Assembly (NCBI RefSeq): GCF_900475935.1
Contig: NZ_LS483431.1
Span: 1,178,001 to 1,242,000, forward strand
Direction: 5' to 3'
Source: Campylobacter fetus subsp. fetus
GTDB lineage: Bacteria; Campylobacterota; Campylobacteria; Campylobacterales; Campylobacteraceae
DNA: 64,000 nt
Of the stretch, positions 1 to 10,394 are shown piece after piece. The translations under genes were made by a program, and so were the position numbers. Numbering within the stretch: the stretch's first letter is position 1; every line of letters begins with the position of its first letter. The notes below the pieces were generated by a model. That model ran no database searches. It saw nothing but the letters and a program-made list of their open reading frames with translations, and had not been told where the DNA came from.

Positions 1-375
1 TATTATCTCTATTCGCTCTATCTGGTTTGGATCAAAAAGCATATACTCAAGAGTATTTCTACCTCTAAACCTATTACCGTCTACAAAAAGAGGTGCTCTA
101 AAGTTCTGAGTACTAAATCCTCTTAAAATAATCTGTCCCGAGCTCATTCCATCAGGAGCATAAGAAATTCCCGGCTCATCGGCTATAATGCCGGTTAAAT
201 TCGTGCTTTGTCTGCGCTTTATCGTATCGCCATCTACAACAGATACGCTTTTGCTTATATCATCAAGTTTTTGTGCACTTCTATTTGCACTTACTATGAC
301 ATCATCAAGCTTTGTACCGGCATATAAACTGCTTGCTAAAACTAAAGATAGTAAAATAGTAATCTTTTTATACAT
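1..375 (-). CDS. TonB-dependent outer-membrane receptor, N-terminal part
   Basis: The gene is cut by the window edge; 125 codons are visible, from the ATG at 375 down to base 1. The protein begins with a signal peptide (MYKKITILLSLVLASSLYAG) and continues into a plug domain with typical stretches such as LDDVIVSANR, the segment GQIILRGFSTQNFRAPLFVD, and DPNQIERIEII. This is the N-terminal plug architecture of TonB-dependent receptors, which import iron chelates, haem or other scarce ligands across the outer membrane using TonB-ExbBD energy. An AAGGAA ribosome site precedes the ATG. It is divergent from the AraC-type regulator at 477, which probably controls it. The ligand cannot be named from this part. 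Confidence 0.85.
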   Translation of the reverse strand, partial: MYKKITILLSLVLASSLYAGTKLDDVIVSANRSAQKLDDISKSVSVVDGDTIKRRQSTNLTGIIADEPGISYAPDGMSSGQIILRGFSTQNFRAPLFVDGNRFRGRNTLEYMLFDPNQIERIEII

Positions 376-433
376 TTATAATTCCTTAGATATTTTTGTT
401 ATAATACTAAAATTGATAGTAGATTTCAATATA

Positions 434-463
434 AAAATTACCAAATAAGTAGTAAATTTTACC
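434..463. promoter_or_regulatory. Candidate AraC-family direct repeats between receptor and regulator genes
   Basis: AAAATTACC (434-442) recurs as AAATTTTACC (454-463), with the conserved ends 21 bp apart, about two helical turns. This is the usual spacing of AraC-family half sites. The repeats lie just upstream of a TATTAT-like -10 (about 398-407, minus strand) serving the receptor gene, and overlap the leader of the regulator gene. Function is inferred; the AT-rich context makes chance repeats possible. Confidence 0.3.
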
Positions 464-476
464 GAAGGAGTATTTT

Positions 477-1400
477 TTGAATAAATTTATTTTAGATAAT
501 AGCGACATTTCACGCATAAATAAATCAATCCAAATAGACCAAAACAAAGCAAATATATCAACCAAAATAGTTGAAATTTCAAAAGATATAGGTCTACATA
601 TAAACAATTTTATAATTTATGAAGACAATGCCGCGAACTACGACTCGGACTTCAAAGGAGTGACGATAAACATAACTTTTAGCGCAGATCACTACTATAA
701 AAGTACTGTTTGCGACTTTTATTTAGCTCCAAAAGCCGGTCGAACTCTTATAAACTACTTTTATATGGATAAAGGAGTAATTCATTACAAAGCAAATACT
801 CAAATCAAAAACGTGATAATAACCATAAAAAACGAGTTTCTTGAAAAATATCTTGATAAAAATATAACAACAAAAATTCAAAACACGGATAGCTCAAAAA
901 TTATACAAAACAGAGCGACTTATGCTAAAACAGCATTTTGTGCAAGTGAAATTTATAAATTTATAAACCAAAAACAGATAAATGCTCTATTTATAAAAGC
1001 TAAAATACTTGAAATTTTATCTTATGAGCTGACAAATTTAAATTTAAATCTCAAAGAAAGCTTAAATTTGAGTAAATTTGATATATTATCTTTAAATAAA
1101 GCCATGGAGATTTTAAAAAACGATTATAAAAACCCTCCTTCTATAACAGAACTATCAAAGAAAGTAAGATTAAACCAATGCAAGCTAAAACAAGGTTTTA
1201 AAACTCTATTTAGAACGACTCCTTATAGCGTACATATGGATACTAAAATGCAAAAAGCAAAGGAATTTATAGAAAAAGGAGAGCTTAGTTTGAATCAAAT
1301 CTCAAAAGAATTAGGATATAAACAGCCCCATAACTTCACAACTGCTTTTAAAAAATACTTTGGATTGAATCCTAGCAATTTTACTAAAACCGTAAGCTAA
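477..1400 (+). CDS. AraC-family transcriptional regulator
   Basis: 307 residues. The last 100 residues carry the two helix-turn-helix units of the AraC/XylS family. The second is LSLNQISKELGYKQPHNFTT followed by AFKKYFGLNPSNF, the family signature. The N-terminal part has no clear cupin match by eye and resembles the PchR-type regulators that sit beside siderophore receptor genes. Translation starts at TTG (477), with a strong GAAGGAG site six bases upstream. The gene diverges from the TonB-dependent receptor, so its likely job is ligand-responsive activation of that receptor. The effector is unknown. Confidence 0.85.
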   Translation: MNKFILDNSDISRINKSIQIDQNKANISTKIVEISKDIGLHINNFIIYEDNAANYDSDFKGVTINITFSADHYYKSTVCDFYLAPKAGRTLINYFYMDKGVIHYKANTQIKNVIITIKNEFLEKYLDKNITTKIQNTDSSKIIQNRATYAKTAFCASEIYKFINQKQINALFIKAKILEILSYELTNLNLNLKESLNLSKFDILSLNKAMEILKNDYKNPPSITELSKKVRLNQCKLKQGFKTLFRTTPYSVHMDTKMQKAKEFIEKGELSLNQISKELGYKQPHNFTTAFKKYFGLNPSNFTKTVS

Positions 1401-1446
1401 ATGTGGGCGTCAAATCTACTTTTATACCTAGTTCAGATATAAAAAT

Positions 1447-3285
1447 TTATCTAACTAAACCTCTTTTAAGTTTTCTTACTAAAAATCTTGCAGGATTTAG
1501 AGAGTTTAATATACTGTTTGTAGTGCAAACAGGACGATTTAAAGCGATATCTAGCAAAATTTCAGCTCCAAAAATAGCAGTTCCAAGTCCTCTTGAACCA
1601 TGAGCGCTACTTATCAAAATATTTTCGTGGTGAACGGCAAATTCATTGTTTTTGCTATGTTTTGTCCATAATAAAGATTTGTAAATTTTCTTAAACTCAC
1701 TAGCATTATGCACGGCACCTACAATTGGAAATCTATCGCCGCTATATCCTCTAAATCCAACATTTGAACCTACTACTTTAACATCTAAATTTGTTATAAA
1801 CTCAGATAAAGAATCTATATTTTTCTCATCATCGGTAGCTCTTGCTGCGCTGCGATTATCATTTCTATCATACGTCGCGCCTACAACTTGTATGCCTCTA
1901 ACATCTTTGCACATATAACCGCGAGCGCTAAATGCGCTATTTAAATTTAAAACTTTATTTAAGTGAGTTACTTGACCTCTGACACTGCTAAGCTGCATGA
2001 ATTCGTCTGCAAAAACGTTTTGAAACAGATTTGTGCTAGCATCTCCCATAGCAAATATCACAAGAGATGAAAAAATATTTTTTGAATTTTTAAATTTAAC
2101 TACGTAACCGCCCGTGCTTTTTTCTATCGATTCAAACTCATAACCGTATTTTATATCAAACTCACTCGCTAAACTCATGCAAAGCTCTTTTGGTCGTATT
2201 TGAGCGGCACTTTTTATAAACGCTCTTGGATACGGCTCAAAATCGTTTTCAAATTTAAAAATCTCACTATCCCAAAGAGATAATCTTGTTTTTTCTAAGT
2301 CGTTCACACCATAATCATAAACGCCGCAAAAATCAGCAAACGGACTATTTGCATAAAAATGCCTAGCAAATAAAAAAGCGCTCATATGCATATTTCCTAA
2401 AGCAACCTTAGGTTTAGTTATAAGAGGCATCAAAATTCCCGCTAAATTTGAACTTCCATTTGTAGCAGCTTCACTCATTTTTTCAGCTATACAAACATTA
2501 AATCCAGCCTTTTTAAATTTAAAAGCAGCCGCTAACCCGGCTACTCCTGCACCGATAATCAAAACATCACTAAATTTAGATATATTTGGCAATGCATACC
2601 ACGGTTCTTTAAGTATTTTTGGGCTTGAGTGTTCCAAACTAGCTTCTAAAATCTCGCGTTTTTTATAATGACCTTTTAATTTTTTTATACTAAATCCATG
2701 CTCTAAAAATCTATTTTGAACTATTTTAGCACTGCTAAAAGTACGTACTTTAGCTCTATTTTTACAAAACTTGCTGAGCCTATCAAAAACTTCTTTGCTC
2801 CACATATCTGGATTTTTAGTAGGAGAAAATCCATCTAAATACCATGCGTCTGCTCTAAAACTAAGCTCATCAAAAGCATCTAAAATATCACCAAAGTACA
2901 GATCTAAAATAACTCTTTCATTTAAAAGCTTTATACGAATCAATGCACCATCTAAGATCTCATATTGCTCTATAAACTCATCAAAAAACGGTTTTAATAT
3001 CTCAAATTTAAGATATATTTCTCTTAATTCGCTCTTTTTAAAAGGATATTTTTCCACGGCTATATAGTGAAGTTCGGTACTATTTAAACTTAGAAACTTT
3101 AAAACGGTGCTAAAAAAATTTAGTCCGGTGCCAAATCCAGCCTCTGCAACAACAATAAATTTAGCATTAATTTCATCTAAGACGCTGCTATAAGTATGTT
3201 CACATTCAATCAAAGGCTCATTTGTATTAAAGTATATATCATCAAATTTAGAATTATAAAGTCCGTCGCCTCTAAAAGTTATCAT
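1447..3285 (-). CDS. mnmC: Bifunctional tRNA 5-methylaminomethyl-2-thiouridine (mnm5s2U34) synthase MnmC
   Basis: 612 residues with both halves of the fusion enzyme. The N-terminal methyltransferase has a SAM loop at 48-56 (AEAGFGTGL) and a YLDGFSPTKNPDMW segment. The C-terminal FAD oxidoreductase has the dinucleotide fold at about 242-262 (IIGAGVAGLAAAFKF) and ends with GSRGLGTAIFGAE. The oxidase domain removes the carboxymethyl group from cmnm5U34, and the methyltransferase then makes mnm5U34 in tRNAs for Glu, Lys and others. The ATG overlaps the amiA stop by four bases, so the two are co-transcribed. It is convergent with the AraC-type gene. Confidence 0.93.
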   Translation of the reverse strand: MITFRGDGLYNSKFDDIYFNTNEPLIECEHTYSSVLDEINAKFIVVAEAGFGTGLNFFSTVLKFLSLNSTELHYIAVEKYPFKKSELREIYLKFEILKPFFDEFIEQYEILDGALIRIKLLNERVILDLYFGDILDAFDELSFRADAWYLDGFSPTKNPDMWSKEVFDRLSKFCKNRAKVRTFSSAKIVQNRFLEHGFSIKKLKGHYKKREILEASLEHSSPKILKEPWYALPNISKFSDVLIIGAGVAGLAAAFKFKKAGFNVCIAEKMSEAATNGSSNLAGILMPLITKPKVALGNMHMSAFLFARHFYANSPFADFCGVYDYGVNDLEKTRLSLWDSEIFKFENDFEPYPRAFIKSAAQIRPKELCMSLASEFDIKYGYEFESIEKSTGGYVVKFKNSKNIFSSLVIFAMGDASTNLFQNVFADEFMQLSSVRGQVTHLNKVLNLNSAFSARGYMCKDVRGIQVVGATYDRNDNRSAARATDDEKNIDSLSEFITNLDVKVVGSNVGFRGYSGDRFPIVGAVHNASEFKKIYKSLLWTKHSKNNEFAVHHENILISSAHGSRGLGTAIFGAEILLDIALNRPVCTTNSILNSLNPARFLVRKLKRGLVR

Positions 3286-4901
3286 CTATTTTTCGCAAAA
3301 TAATCATCAATTCCATTTGCGATTCCCTCCGCTAATTTATCGGCGTAAGCATCATTTGCAAGGAGTTTTCCCTCTTTTGGATGAGTAATATATCCAGTTT
3401 CTATAAGAACTGCTGGCATAAGCGCACCTACTAAAACCCAAAAAGGAGCTTCCCTTACTCCTCCATCAGACACGTTATAATTAGTTCTCACAGAGCTTAA
3501 AAGATTTGTTTGGATATCGATAGCAAGTTTATTTGAGGCAATTATTTTTTCTCTATTTAAGAAATTTAAAAAGCTAATTTTAGTGAAATAATTCATCTCA
3601 TCTGTATCTGATTTATTCTCTAAATTTGCTGCTCGCATACTTCTCTCACTTCTAGTTGGACTAAGAAAAAATGTTTCTATACCTTGCATTTCAGGAGCTT
3701 TTTTACTATTTGGCGCGGCGTTAGCATGAATAGATATAAAAAGATCAGCCATCTTATCATTGGCAAAACTAGTTCTATTTCTAAGACCTATAAATTTATC
3801 TTTATCTCGCGTATAATAAACTTTGTAACCTCTATTTTTGAGTATCTTTCCAGCTTTCAAAGCTACTTTTAAAACAACATTTTTTTCATAAAGCGTTCTT
3901 GAACCGACCGCTCCGGCGTCCTTTCCACCGTGTCCCGCATCCAAAACTATAGTTTTGTTCCTAGGTATATTTTTTATGGTATTTTTATTTTGTGTTTGAG
4001 ATTTTTTATCATCTTCTTTTTTAGCTGTTTTAGCCACAGCAGAGGTCTGAGTCTTATTTTTTTGAGCGGTTTTATCACTAGTTTTTTGAGTTTGAGATTT
4101 TGAGTCTAAATTAGCAACTGGTTTTTTAGATACTCCATCTTTTATGAAAAAAATTATATTTTTATTTTCAAATTTAGTATTGATATTTTGTTTTTTATCA
4201 CTATAAAATACAACCCTTACCGTATCTTTATCAAACTGAGCGACTCTTATATCATCAGATATTTTTTGAGTTGGTTTTTTAAATTGAGTAGTTAAAATCG
4301 CATTAATATCATAAATTCTTTTATATAGCTCTTTTGTATTTAATTCAAAAGTTTTAATCTCTTTTTCATCCATATCCCTATTTAAACTCAAAACAAAACT
4401 ATCATCATCGCTACTAAATTTAAGTACCTTTAGAGGTTTTTTTACCTCATCTTCGTTCTCTTTTGAGCTGCTTTTTTGAACTTCATTCTCTACTTTTTGC
4501 TCTTTAGATTCTATTTTTTTAGCAGAAGTTTCAACTTTCGGGATAATATTTTTATTTATAGTCTGCTTTTCAGGTTTTTTTACTAATTCTTTAGTTTGAG
4601 CGTAGCTTATAATATCCTGATTTTCATAATTTTTAAGTTCGCTTTCATAAACTTTATAATCCAACCCAAGCTTTTTTGAGCCATCTACCAATCTTAAAAG
4701 AGTTTGTATTTTTAAGTCTTTATTGTCGTTTAATATAGAATGTACATAAACGCCTTTTAAATCATGATAAATACGGAGCTGTTCTTGTTTTGCCGAGCTA
4801 TAAAATTTCGTATCAAACTCGCCCAACCAAGACGAAAAGTCAGCTCCGAATGCAAACGCACTTAGGATAAATAGTAAAAGAACTCTAACTATTTTCCCCA
4901 T
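3282..4901 (-). CDS. amiA: N-acetylmuramoyl-L-alanine amidase (Amidase_3)
   Basis: 539 residues with an N-terminal signal peptide ending near FAFGA. A long low-complexity Lys/Ser/Gln/Thr-rich middle follows, around an AMIN-like segment at about 160-255. The catalytic zinc amidase domain starts near residue 315. Zinc ligands and the catalytic Glu appear as VLDAGHGGKDAGA, LYEKNVVL, ISIHANAA and LIETGYIT. It cleaves the MurNAc-L-Ala bond of peptidoglycan in the periplasm during cell separation. The start overlaps the upstream flavin oxidoreductase gene by 17 bases. A degenerate EnvC-like activator and FtsEX are encoded in the same run, a plausible functional partnership as in E. coli FtsEX-EnvC-AmiA/B. 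Confidence 0.93.
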   Translation of the reverse strand: MGKIVRVLLLFILSAFAFGADFSSWLGEFDTKFYSSAKQEQLRIYHDLKGVYVHSILNDNKDLKIQTLLRLVDGSKKLGLDYKVYESELKNYENQDIISYAQTKELVKKPEKQTINKNIIPKVETSAKKIESKEQKVENEVQKSSSKENEDEVKKPLKVLKFSSDDDSFVLSLNRDMDEKEIKTFELNTKELYKRIYDINAILTTQFKKPTQKISDDIRVAQFDKDTVRVVFYSDKKQNINTKFENKNIIFFIKDGVSKKPVANLDSKSQTQKTSDKTAQKNKTQTSAVAKTAKKEDDKKSQTQNKNTIKNIPRNKTIVLDAGHGGKDAGAVGSRTLYEKNVVLKVALKAGKILKNRGYKVYYTRDKDKFIGLRNRTSFANDKMADLFISIHANAAPNSKKAPEMQGIETFFLSPTRSERSMRAANLENKSDTDEMNYFTKISFLNFLNREKIIASNKLAIDIQTNLLSSVRTNYNVSDGGVREAPFWVLVGALMPAVLIETGYITHPKEGKLLANDAYADKLAEGIANGIDDYFAKNR

Positions 4902-5997
4902 ATACCAACTTTTTTATCAGATCTTTCACACTAATTATCTCATTTAGTCTATATCCGTTTGCGCCGGTAAAAAATAGTCCGGTCTCTTTTTTTCCTGAAT
5001 AAGCATCATAAAGTCTGTCTGCTATACAATAACCGACTTCTTTAGCTTCTTTACCACGACAACAAGGACTCACACAGTTGCTTATACACTGAATTTTAGG
5101 TCCGCTTCTTTTTTCTACTAACTCTATTAAATTTGTTCTAACTCCACGAGCAGGATATCCAACCGGACTTTTTATAAGTTTTATATCTTCTTTTTTAGCA
5201 TTTAGCAAAACACTTTTAAAATTATCGCTAGCGTCGCATTCAAAAGTTCCGATAAATCTAGTTCCCATCTGTACGCCGCTTGCTCCCAAACTTATGACTT
5301 TTGCTATATCGCCATGATCCCAAATTCCACCAGCAGCCATAACAGGAATCGGTTTTCCGCCGATCTTTTCCCACTCACTAGCTTCTTTAACGACAGGTTC
5401 TATAAGCTTTTCTAATTGAAACTCCGGATCAATACACTGTTCATAGGTAAATCCTTGATGTCCGCCGCTAAGAGGTCCTTCTAATACAACTGCATCAGGA
5501 AGTTTTTCATATCTTAGATGCCATCTTTTACATATTATTTTAAGTGCTTTTGCGGAGCTTACTATAGGGACTAAAGCAACGTCTTTGAAGCCTTTTGTAA
5601 GTTCCGGTAAATTTGTAGGAAGTCCGGCACCTGAAATTATGATATTTATCCCATGTTCACAAGCGTCTTTTACTATCCTAGCATAATCATTACTAGCACA
5701 CATTATATTTGCAGCTAAAGGTCTATCGCCGCATATTTTTCTAGCATTGTCTATGATGGCTTTAAATCCATCTCTTGAGTAGAAATTTTCACTATCATAA
5801 GGTTTATTATTTATCTCTTTAGCAATATGACTTCTATGTTCATAATAACCGGTTCCAACTGAACTTATAACTCCTAATCCACCATTTAAACTAACATTAC
5901 CAGCAAGCTTGTCCCAACTGATACCAAGTCCCATTCCACCTTGAATAATAGGATATTTTATCTCATATTTGCCTATTTTTAAGCTTTTTAGTTCCAT
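4885..5997 (-). CDS. NAD(P)H-dependent flavin oxidoreductase / nitronate monooxygenase family
   Basis: 370 residues forming a TIM-barrel FMN enzyme of the 2-nitropropane dioxygenase/nitronate monooxygenase superfamily. The N-terminal YPIIQGGMGLGIS, the VMAAGGIWDHGDIAKVISLG segment and GASGVQMGTRFIGTFE are family hallmarks for FMN binding. A C-terminal cysteine cluster (C-x3-C-x3-CC-x10-C, beginning at KIQC) may bind a metal or Fe-S centre. It could detoxify alkyl nitronates, or act as an enoyl-ACP reductase like the related FabK; sequence alone does not decide. The ATG lies next to the tyrS stop. Confidence 0.82.
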   Translation of the reverse strand: MELKSLKIGKYEIKYPIIQGGMGLGISWDKLAGNVSLNGGLGVISSVGTGYYEHRSHIAKEINNKPYDSENFYSRDGFKAIIDNARKICGDRPLAANIMCASNDYARIVKDACEHGINIIISGAGLPTNLPELTKGFKDVALVPIVSSAKALKIICKRWHLRYEKLPDAVVLEGPLSGGHQGFTYEQCIDPEFQLEKLIEPVVKEASEWEKIGGKPIPVMAAGGIWDHGDIAKVISLGASGVQMGTRFIGTFECDASDNFKSVLLNAKKEDIKLIKSPVGYPARGVRTNLIELVEKRSGPKIQCISNCVSPCCRGKEAKEVGYCIADRLYDAYSGKKETGLFFTGANGYRLNEIISVKDLIKKLVYGENS

Positions 5998-7205
5998 TAT
6001 TTTACCTTTAATTTTGCGTACGTTTTTTTACCGACTTGCAAAATATACTCACCCTTAGCAAGTTTAAGCTGCTCATCTATAACCTTTTGCTGATTTACAC
6101 TCACTGCGTTTGCTTTTATATGACGACGCGCTTCAGCGTTACTAGAACACAATGCACAATTGCTAAGCGCTTCTACTATCCAAATTTCGTCTTTAACTAT
6201 CTCAAACTCAGGCATATCGCTTGGAAGTTCTTTTTTAGAATGAACTCTGTCGAACTCATCTTTTGCAGCCCCGGCTTCACTTATTCCGTGAAAACGACTT
6301 GTAATTTCTAAAGCTAAATTCTCTTTCACTTTTTTTGGATGCAATTTTGCACTGCTAACATCTGCTTTTAAATTTAAAATATCATCAGAACTTTTATCGC
6401 TTAAAAGCTCATACCATACCCACATAAGATCGTCACTTATGCTAAGAGTTTTAGCAAAAATATCATTTGCACTCTCTGTTACGCCTATGTAATTGCCAAG
6501 GCTTTTACTCATTTTATTTACACCGTCTAAGCCTACAAGCAGAGGCATCATAATAATAGCTTGTTCTTTACCTATACCGTACGTTCGTCCAAGAGTGCGA
6601 CCCATTAAAAGATTAAATTTCTGATCTGTTCCACCCATTTCTATATCACATTTCATAGCTACACTATCATAACCTTGCAAAAGAGGATATAAAAACTCGC
6701 TTATAGCTATAGGAGTTTCGTTTTTATAGCGTTTTGTAAAGTCGTCTCGCTCTAGCATTCTAGCTACGTTAAACGTACTTGCAAGAGCGATAAGTCCATC
6801 TGCTCCTAGCTTGCTTAACCAAGCCGAGTTAAACATAACTTCGGTTTTACTCTCATCTAAAATTTTAAAAACCTGCTCTTTATATGTTTTTGCATTTTTA
6901 GCTATAGTATCATCGTCCAACACTTTTCTAGTTGCGCTTTTGCCGCTTGGATCTCCTATTTTAGCAGTAAAATCACCTATCAAAAATTGAACTATACCGC
7001 CATGTTTTTGAAGCAGTCTCATTTTATTTAAAACTACGGTATGCCCTAAGTGAAGATCAGGAGCGGTTGGGTCAAAACCTGCTTTTATATAGAAATTTTT
7101 ACCATTTTCGTAATAATTTTTAATAAGGCTTTCAATACGAGAGAAATCTATTATCTCAGCAACACCTTTTTTTATCTCTTGCATTATACTATCTATATTA
7201 TTCAT
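5997..7205 (-). CDS. tyrS: Tyrosyl-tRNA synthetase
   Basis: 402 residues from the preferred ATG at 7205, which has AAGGAGA five bases upstream; an in-frame start at 7232 would lie inside spoT and lacks a ribosome site. It is a class I synthetase with the HIGH-type motif HLGH at 52-55 ([10 protein letters not shown]), tyrosine-pocket segments [10 protein letters not shown], and the KMSKS loop ([13 protein letters not shown]). A C-terminal S4 domain binds tRNA ([13 protein letters not shown]). It charges tRNA-Tyr in the cytosol. Its end touches the flavin oxidoreductase start and its start lies just past the spoT stop. Confidence 0.96.
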   Translation of the reverse strand: MNNIDSIMQEIKKGVAEIIDFSRIESLIKNYYENGKNFYIKAGFDPTAPDLHLGHTVVLNKMRLLQKHGGIVQFLIGDFTAKIGDPSGKSATRKVLDDDTIAKNAKTYKEQVFKILDESKTEVMFNSAWLSKLGADGLIALASTFNVARMLERDDFTKRYKNETPIAISEFLYPLLQGYDSVAMKCDIEMGGTDQKFNLLMGRTLGRTYGIGKEQAIIMMPLLVGLDGVNKMSKSLGNYIGVTESANDIFAKTLSISDDLMWVWYELLSDKSSDDILNLKADVSSAKLHPKKVKENLALEITSRFHGISEAGAAKDEFDRVHSKKELPSDMPEFEIVKDEIWIVEALSNCALCSSNAEARRHIKANAVSVNQQKVIDEQLKLAKGEYILQVGKKTYAKLKVK

Positions 7206-7206
7206 A

Positions 7207-9405
7207 TTACTCTCCTTGATTATGGTAAGCATCAGATAGGGATTTAAACTCAGCTATCTTATACCTCTCTTTTAACTTATCTCTTATCATATTGCTATCT
7301 AAATTCTCATTTAATTCTATAGTTACGTCAAAATAATCAGCAGCAATAAGGTCATCGCTTTCGCTTAAAGTAATAGTTACTAGATCCACATTTAATTTAG
7401 CCAAATATGTTAAAAAAGCAGCTAAACTACCGCGCTTATTCTCTATACTTAAAATAATTTTATATCTATGCGGTGCGTTTCTGGTCCATTTGACAAATAT
7501 CATCTCTTCTTTATCGCTCATAAGTTTAGCAGCTCTTTCGCAAAGCTTATGATGAACTACTACGTTGTGACCATTTTTAAAGCCTATTATATCATCGCCG
7601 CGTTTTGGATTGCAGCAGTAGTCAAACTCTACACCTTTTATAGTATGATTTGAATAGACAACGATATTATCAAATTTCTGTTTTTTTACCTCATATTTAT
7701 CGGCAAATTTAAGACTAAATAATTTATCTTGTTTAGGATATTTTTTAAGTGCATTTACAACGTCTTGAAGATAAACTGAATCACTGGCGGCTCTTGCGAT
7801 TTTTTTATTTAAATTTTCACTCTCTAGCCAGTCTAATATCTTTCTTTCTCCAACATTAAATATACCGACTAATATATCCATAGCTACTTGCTGATTTACT
7901 TCTCTTATCTTTTGTCTGCAAAAACTTCTTATAGTTGCTCTTGCTTTTCCTGTTTTGACATTTGATAACCAAGAACAGCGGTAATGAGCTTCATTTCCCG
8001 TTACTATGCGGATTATATCACCGTTTTTGAGCTCTGTTAAGAGTGGTACTCGTATTCTATTGACATATGCTTCTTTAGCGTGAAGTCCTACTTCAGAGTG
8101 TATCTCATAAGCATAATCAAGAGCAGTAGCTCCACGTGGAAGAGTAAAAATTCCTCCTTTTGGAGAATAAACGGCTATATCTTCTACATATAAACTATCT
8201 TTTGCATACTCATATAGATCTTCTATGCTTTTATCATCGCCTTCTTGGGCACTTATATCGCTTAGCCAATCGAGTTTTGGAGCTATTAACCCTCCATTTT
8301 TATACTTCCAGTGAGCCGCTACACCGTACTCTGCAGTTTTATGCATATCAAATGTTCTGATTTGAGCTTCGATAATACTTTTGTTATCAAAAATAGTCGT
8401 ATGAATAGTCTGATAACCGTTTTGTTTTGGTAAAGCAACGTAATCTTTAAATCTTGAAATAAGAGGATTAAAGTTCATATGAAGGACACCTAAAGCCAAG
8501 TAACAATCTTTTGGATTTTTAACTATTATTCTTATTGCAAGTAGATCCAAAACCTCTTCCATACTGATACCTTTTCTTTGCATCTTTAGATAGATAGAGT
8601 AGTAATGCTTTATTCTTTTTTGAACTTCAAAACTATCTTCTGTAAAACCGCTAGTAAGAAGTTTTTCGCCTACTTTTTGACTAAATGAGTTGATTTTTAA
8701 CTGAAGCTGCTGTTTGTGTTCATTTATATATGAGTCTATTACGCAATACTCTTTTGGTAAAACGTACTTAAAACTAAGATCTTCTAAGATATTTTTTACC
8801 GCCGAAATTCCAAGTCTATGTGCTATAGGAGCATAAACAACTAGAGTTTCTTCTGCTATGCGTTTTTGTTTATCTGGCCTAAGGGCTTCTAATGTTAGCA
8901 TATTATGCAATCTATCACAAAGTTTTATTACAAGTACTCTAACATCTTCTATAGATACTAAAAGCATTTTTCTAAAAGTTAGCGCTGAGGCTGCTAATTT
9001 TTCATTTGAATTAGAACTAGCCAACTCATTTTCTCTTATAGCGACTATCTTAGTAAGCCCTCTTACTAAATTTGTAACCTCTTCGCCAAATTCAAATCTA
9101 ACTTCATCTTCGCTACACTCGGTATCTTCAACAACATCATGCAATAAAGAAGCTATAAGCATACTCTCATCGCCACCCATATGAGCTACGAAAGAGCATA
9201 CCAATATAGGATGTATGGCATATGGTTCTCCACTTTTTCTAAACTGACCCTCATGAAGCCTAACACAGTAATCAACTGCTTTTAAAAGCATTCCTGTGGG
9301 CTTTGCAACGGAGTATAAAACATCTTTTGCCGATTCAATATTTTTACTGACAACAACCTCTTCTATAAGCTGTTCTAGTATCTGTCCATTATCTATTTGA
9401 TTCAA
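7207..9405 (-). CDS. spoT: Bifunctional (p)ppGpp synthetase/hydrolase SpoT (Rsh)
   Basis: 732 residues. The N-terminal HD hydrolase domain is intact (His-Asp at 89-90 in LLHDVVEDT, plus [10 protein letters not shown]). It is followed by the synthetase domain ([20 protein letters not shown]), a TGS domain ([20 protein letters not shown]) and a C-terminal ACT domain. It makes and degrades the alarmone (p)ppGpp. Epsilonproteobacteria generally have one such enzyme, so it probably handles all stringent signalling. Translation appears to start at TTG (9405) inside the rpoZ 3' end, with 17 bases of overlap. Association of rpoZ with spoT is common in bacteria. Confidence 0.95.
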   Translation of the reverse strand: MNQIDNGQILEQLIEEVVVSKNIESAKDVLYSVAKPTGMLLKAVDYCVRLHEGQFRKSGEPYAIHPILVCSFVAHMGGDESMLIASLLHDVVEDTECSEDEVRFEFGEEVTNLVRGLTKIVAIRENELASSNSNEKLAASALTFRKMLLVSIEDVRVLVIKLCDRLHNMLTLEALRPDKQKRIAEETLVVYAPIAHRLGISAVKNILEDLSFKYVLPKEYCVIDSYINEHKQQLQLKINSFSQKVGEKLLTSGFTEDSFEVQKRIKHYYSIYLKMQRKGISMEEVLDLLAIRIIVKNPKDCYLALGVLHMNFNPLISRFKDYVALPKQNGYQTIHTTIFDNKSIIEAQIRTFDMHKTAEYGVAAHWKYKNGGLIAPKLDWLSDISAQEGDDKSIEDLYEYAKDSLYVEDIAVYSPKGGIFTLPRGATALDYAYEIHSEVGLHAKEAYVNRIRVPLLTELKNGDIIRIVTGNEAHYRCSWLSNVKTGKARATIRSFCRQKIREVNQQVAMDILVGIFNVGERKILDWLESENLNKKIARAASDSVYLQDVVNALKKYPKQDKLFSLKFADKYEVKKQKFDNIVVYSNHTIKGVEFDYCCNPKRGDDIIGFKNGHNVVVHHKLCERAAKLMSDKEEMIFVKWTRNAPHRYKIILSIENKRGSLAAFLTYLAKLNVDLVTITLSESDDLIAADYFDVTIELNENLDSNMIRDKLKERYKIAEFKSLSDAYHNQGE

Positions 9406-9610
9406 CGAATGCCTCTAACAAAACCTTGCCCTCTGATATCTCAAGAAGAGCAATATCCGTAAATTTCATTTTTGCAGCGTTTATCTTTACAAGCGGCGCT
9501 GCTCCCTCTGCTAGCATTTCAGCTCTTTTTGCTACTAGTAGAGCCAATTTATATCTATCATTGCCTACTACTTGAAGCGCTTTTGCTGCTATCTCTTCTG
9601 TTCTTTGCAT
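9389..9610 (-). CDS. rpoZ: RNA polymerase omega subunit
   Basis: 73 residues beginning [20 protein letters not shown], with the conserved [13 protein letters not shown] segment of the omega family. It assists beta-prime folding and, in proteobacteria, contributes to a ppGpp binding site on RNA polymerase, which fits its place directly before spoT. A perfect AAGGAGA site precedes the ATG. The C-terminus is short compared with E. coli omega (about 90 residues), as is usual for this lineage. Confidence 0.93.
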   Translation of the reverse strand: MQRTEEIAAKALQVVGNDRYKLALLVAKRAEMLAEGAAPLVKINAAKMKFTDIALLEISEGKVLLEAFVESNR

Positions 9611-9622
9611 TATCTCTCCTTG

Positions 9623-10348
<726 letters not shown>

Positions 10349-10394
10349 CTAAAATTTGGGAATTATACCTAAAAACTCCTTAATATTTATTAAC

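Noticed and set aside
376-476. Fur box in the receptor/regulator intergenic region
   Set aside because: No convincing GATAATGATAATCATTATC-like sequence is present; matches are no better than AT-rich background.
8858-9184. 108-codon plus-strand frame
   Set aside because: Antisense to the conserved hydrolase domain of spoT; no start signal.
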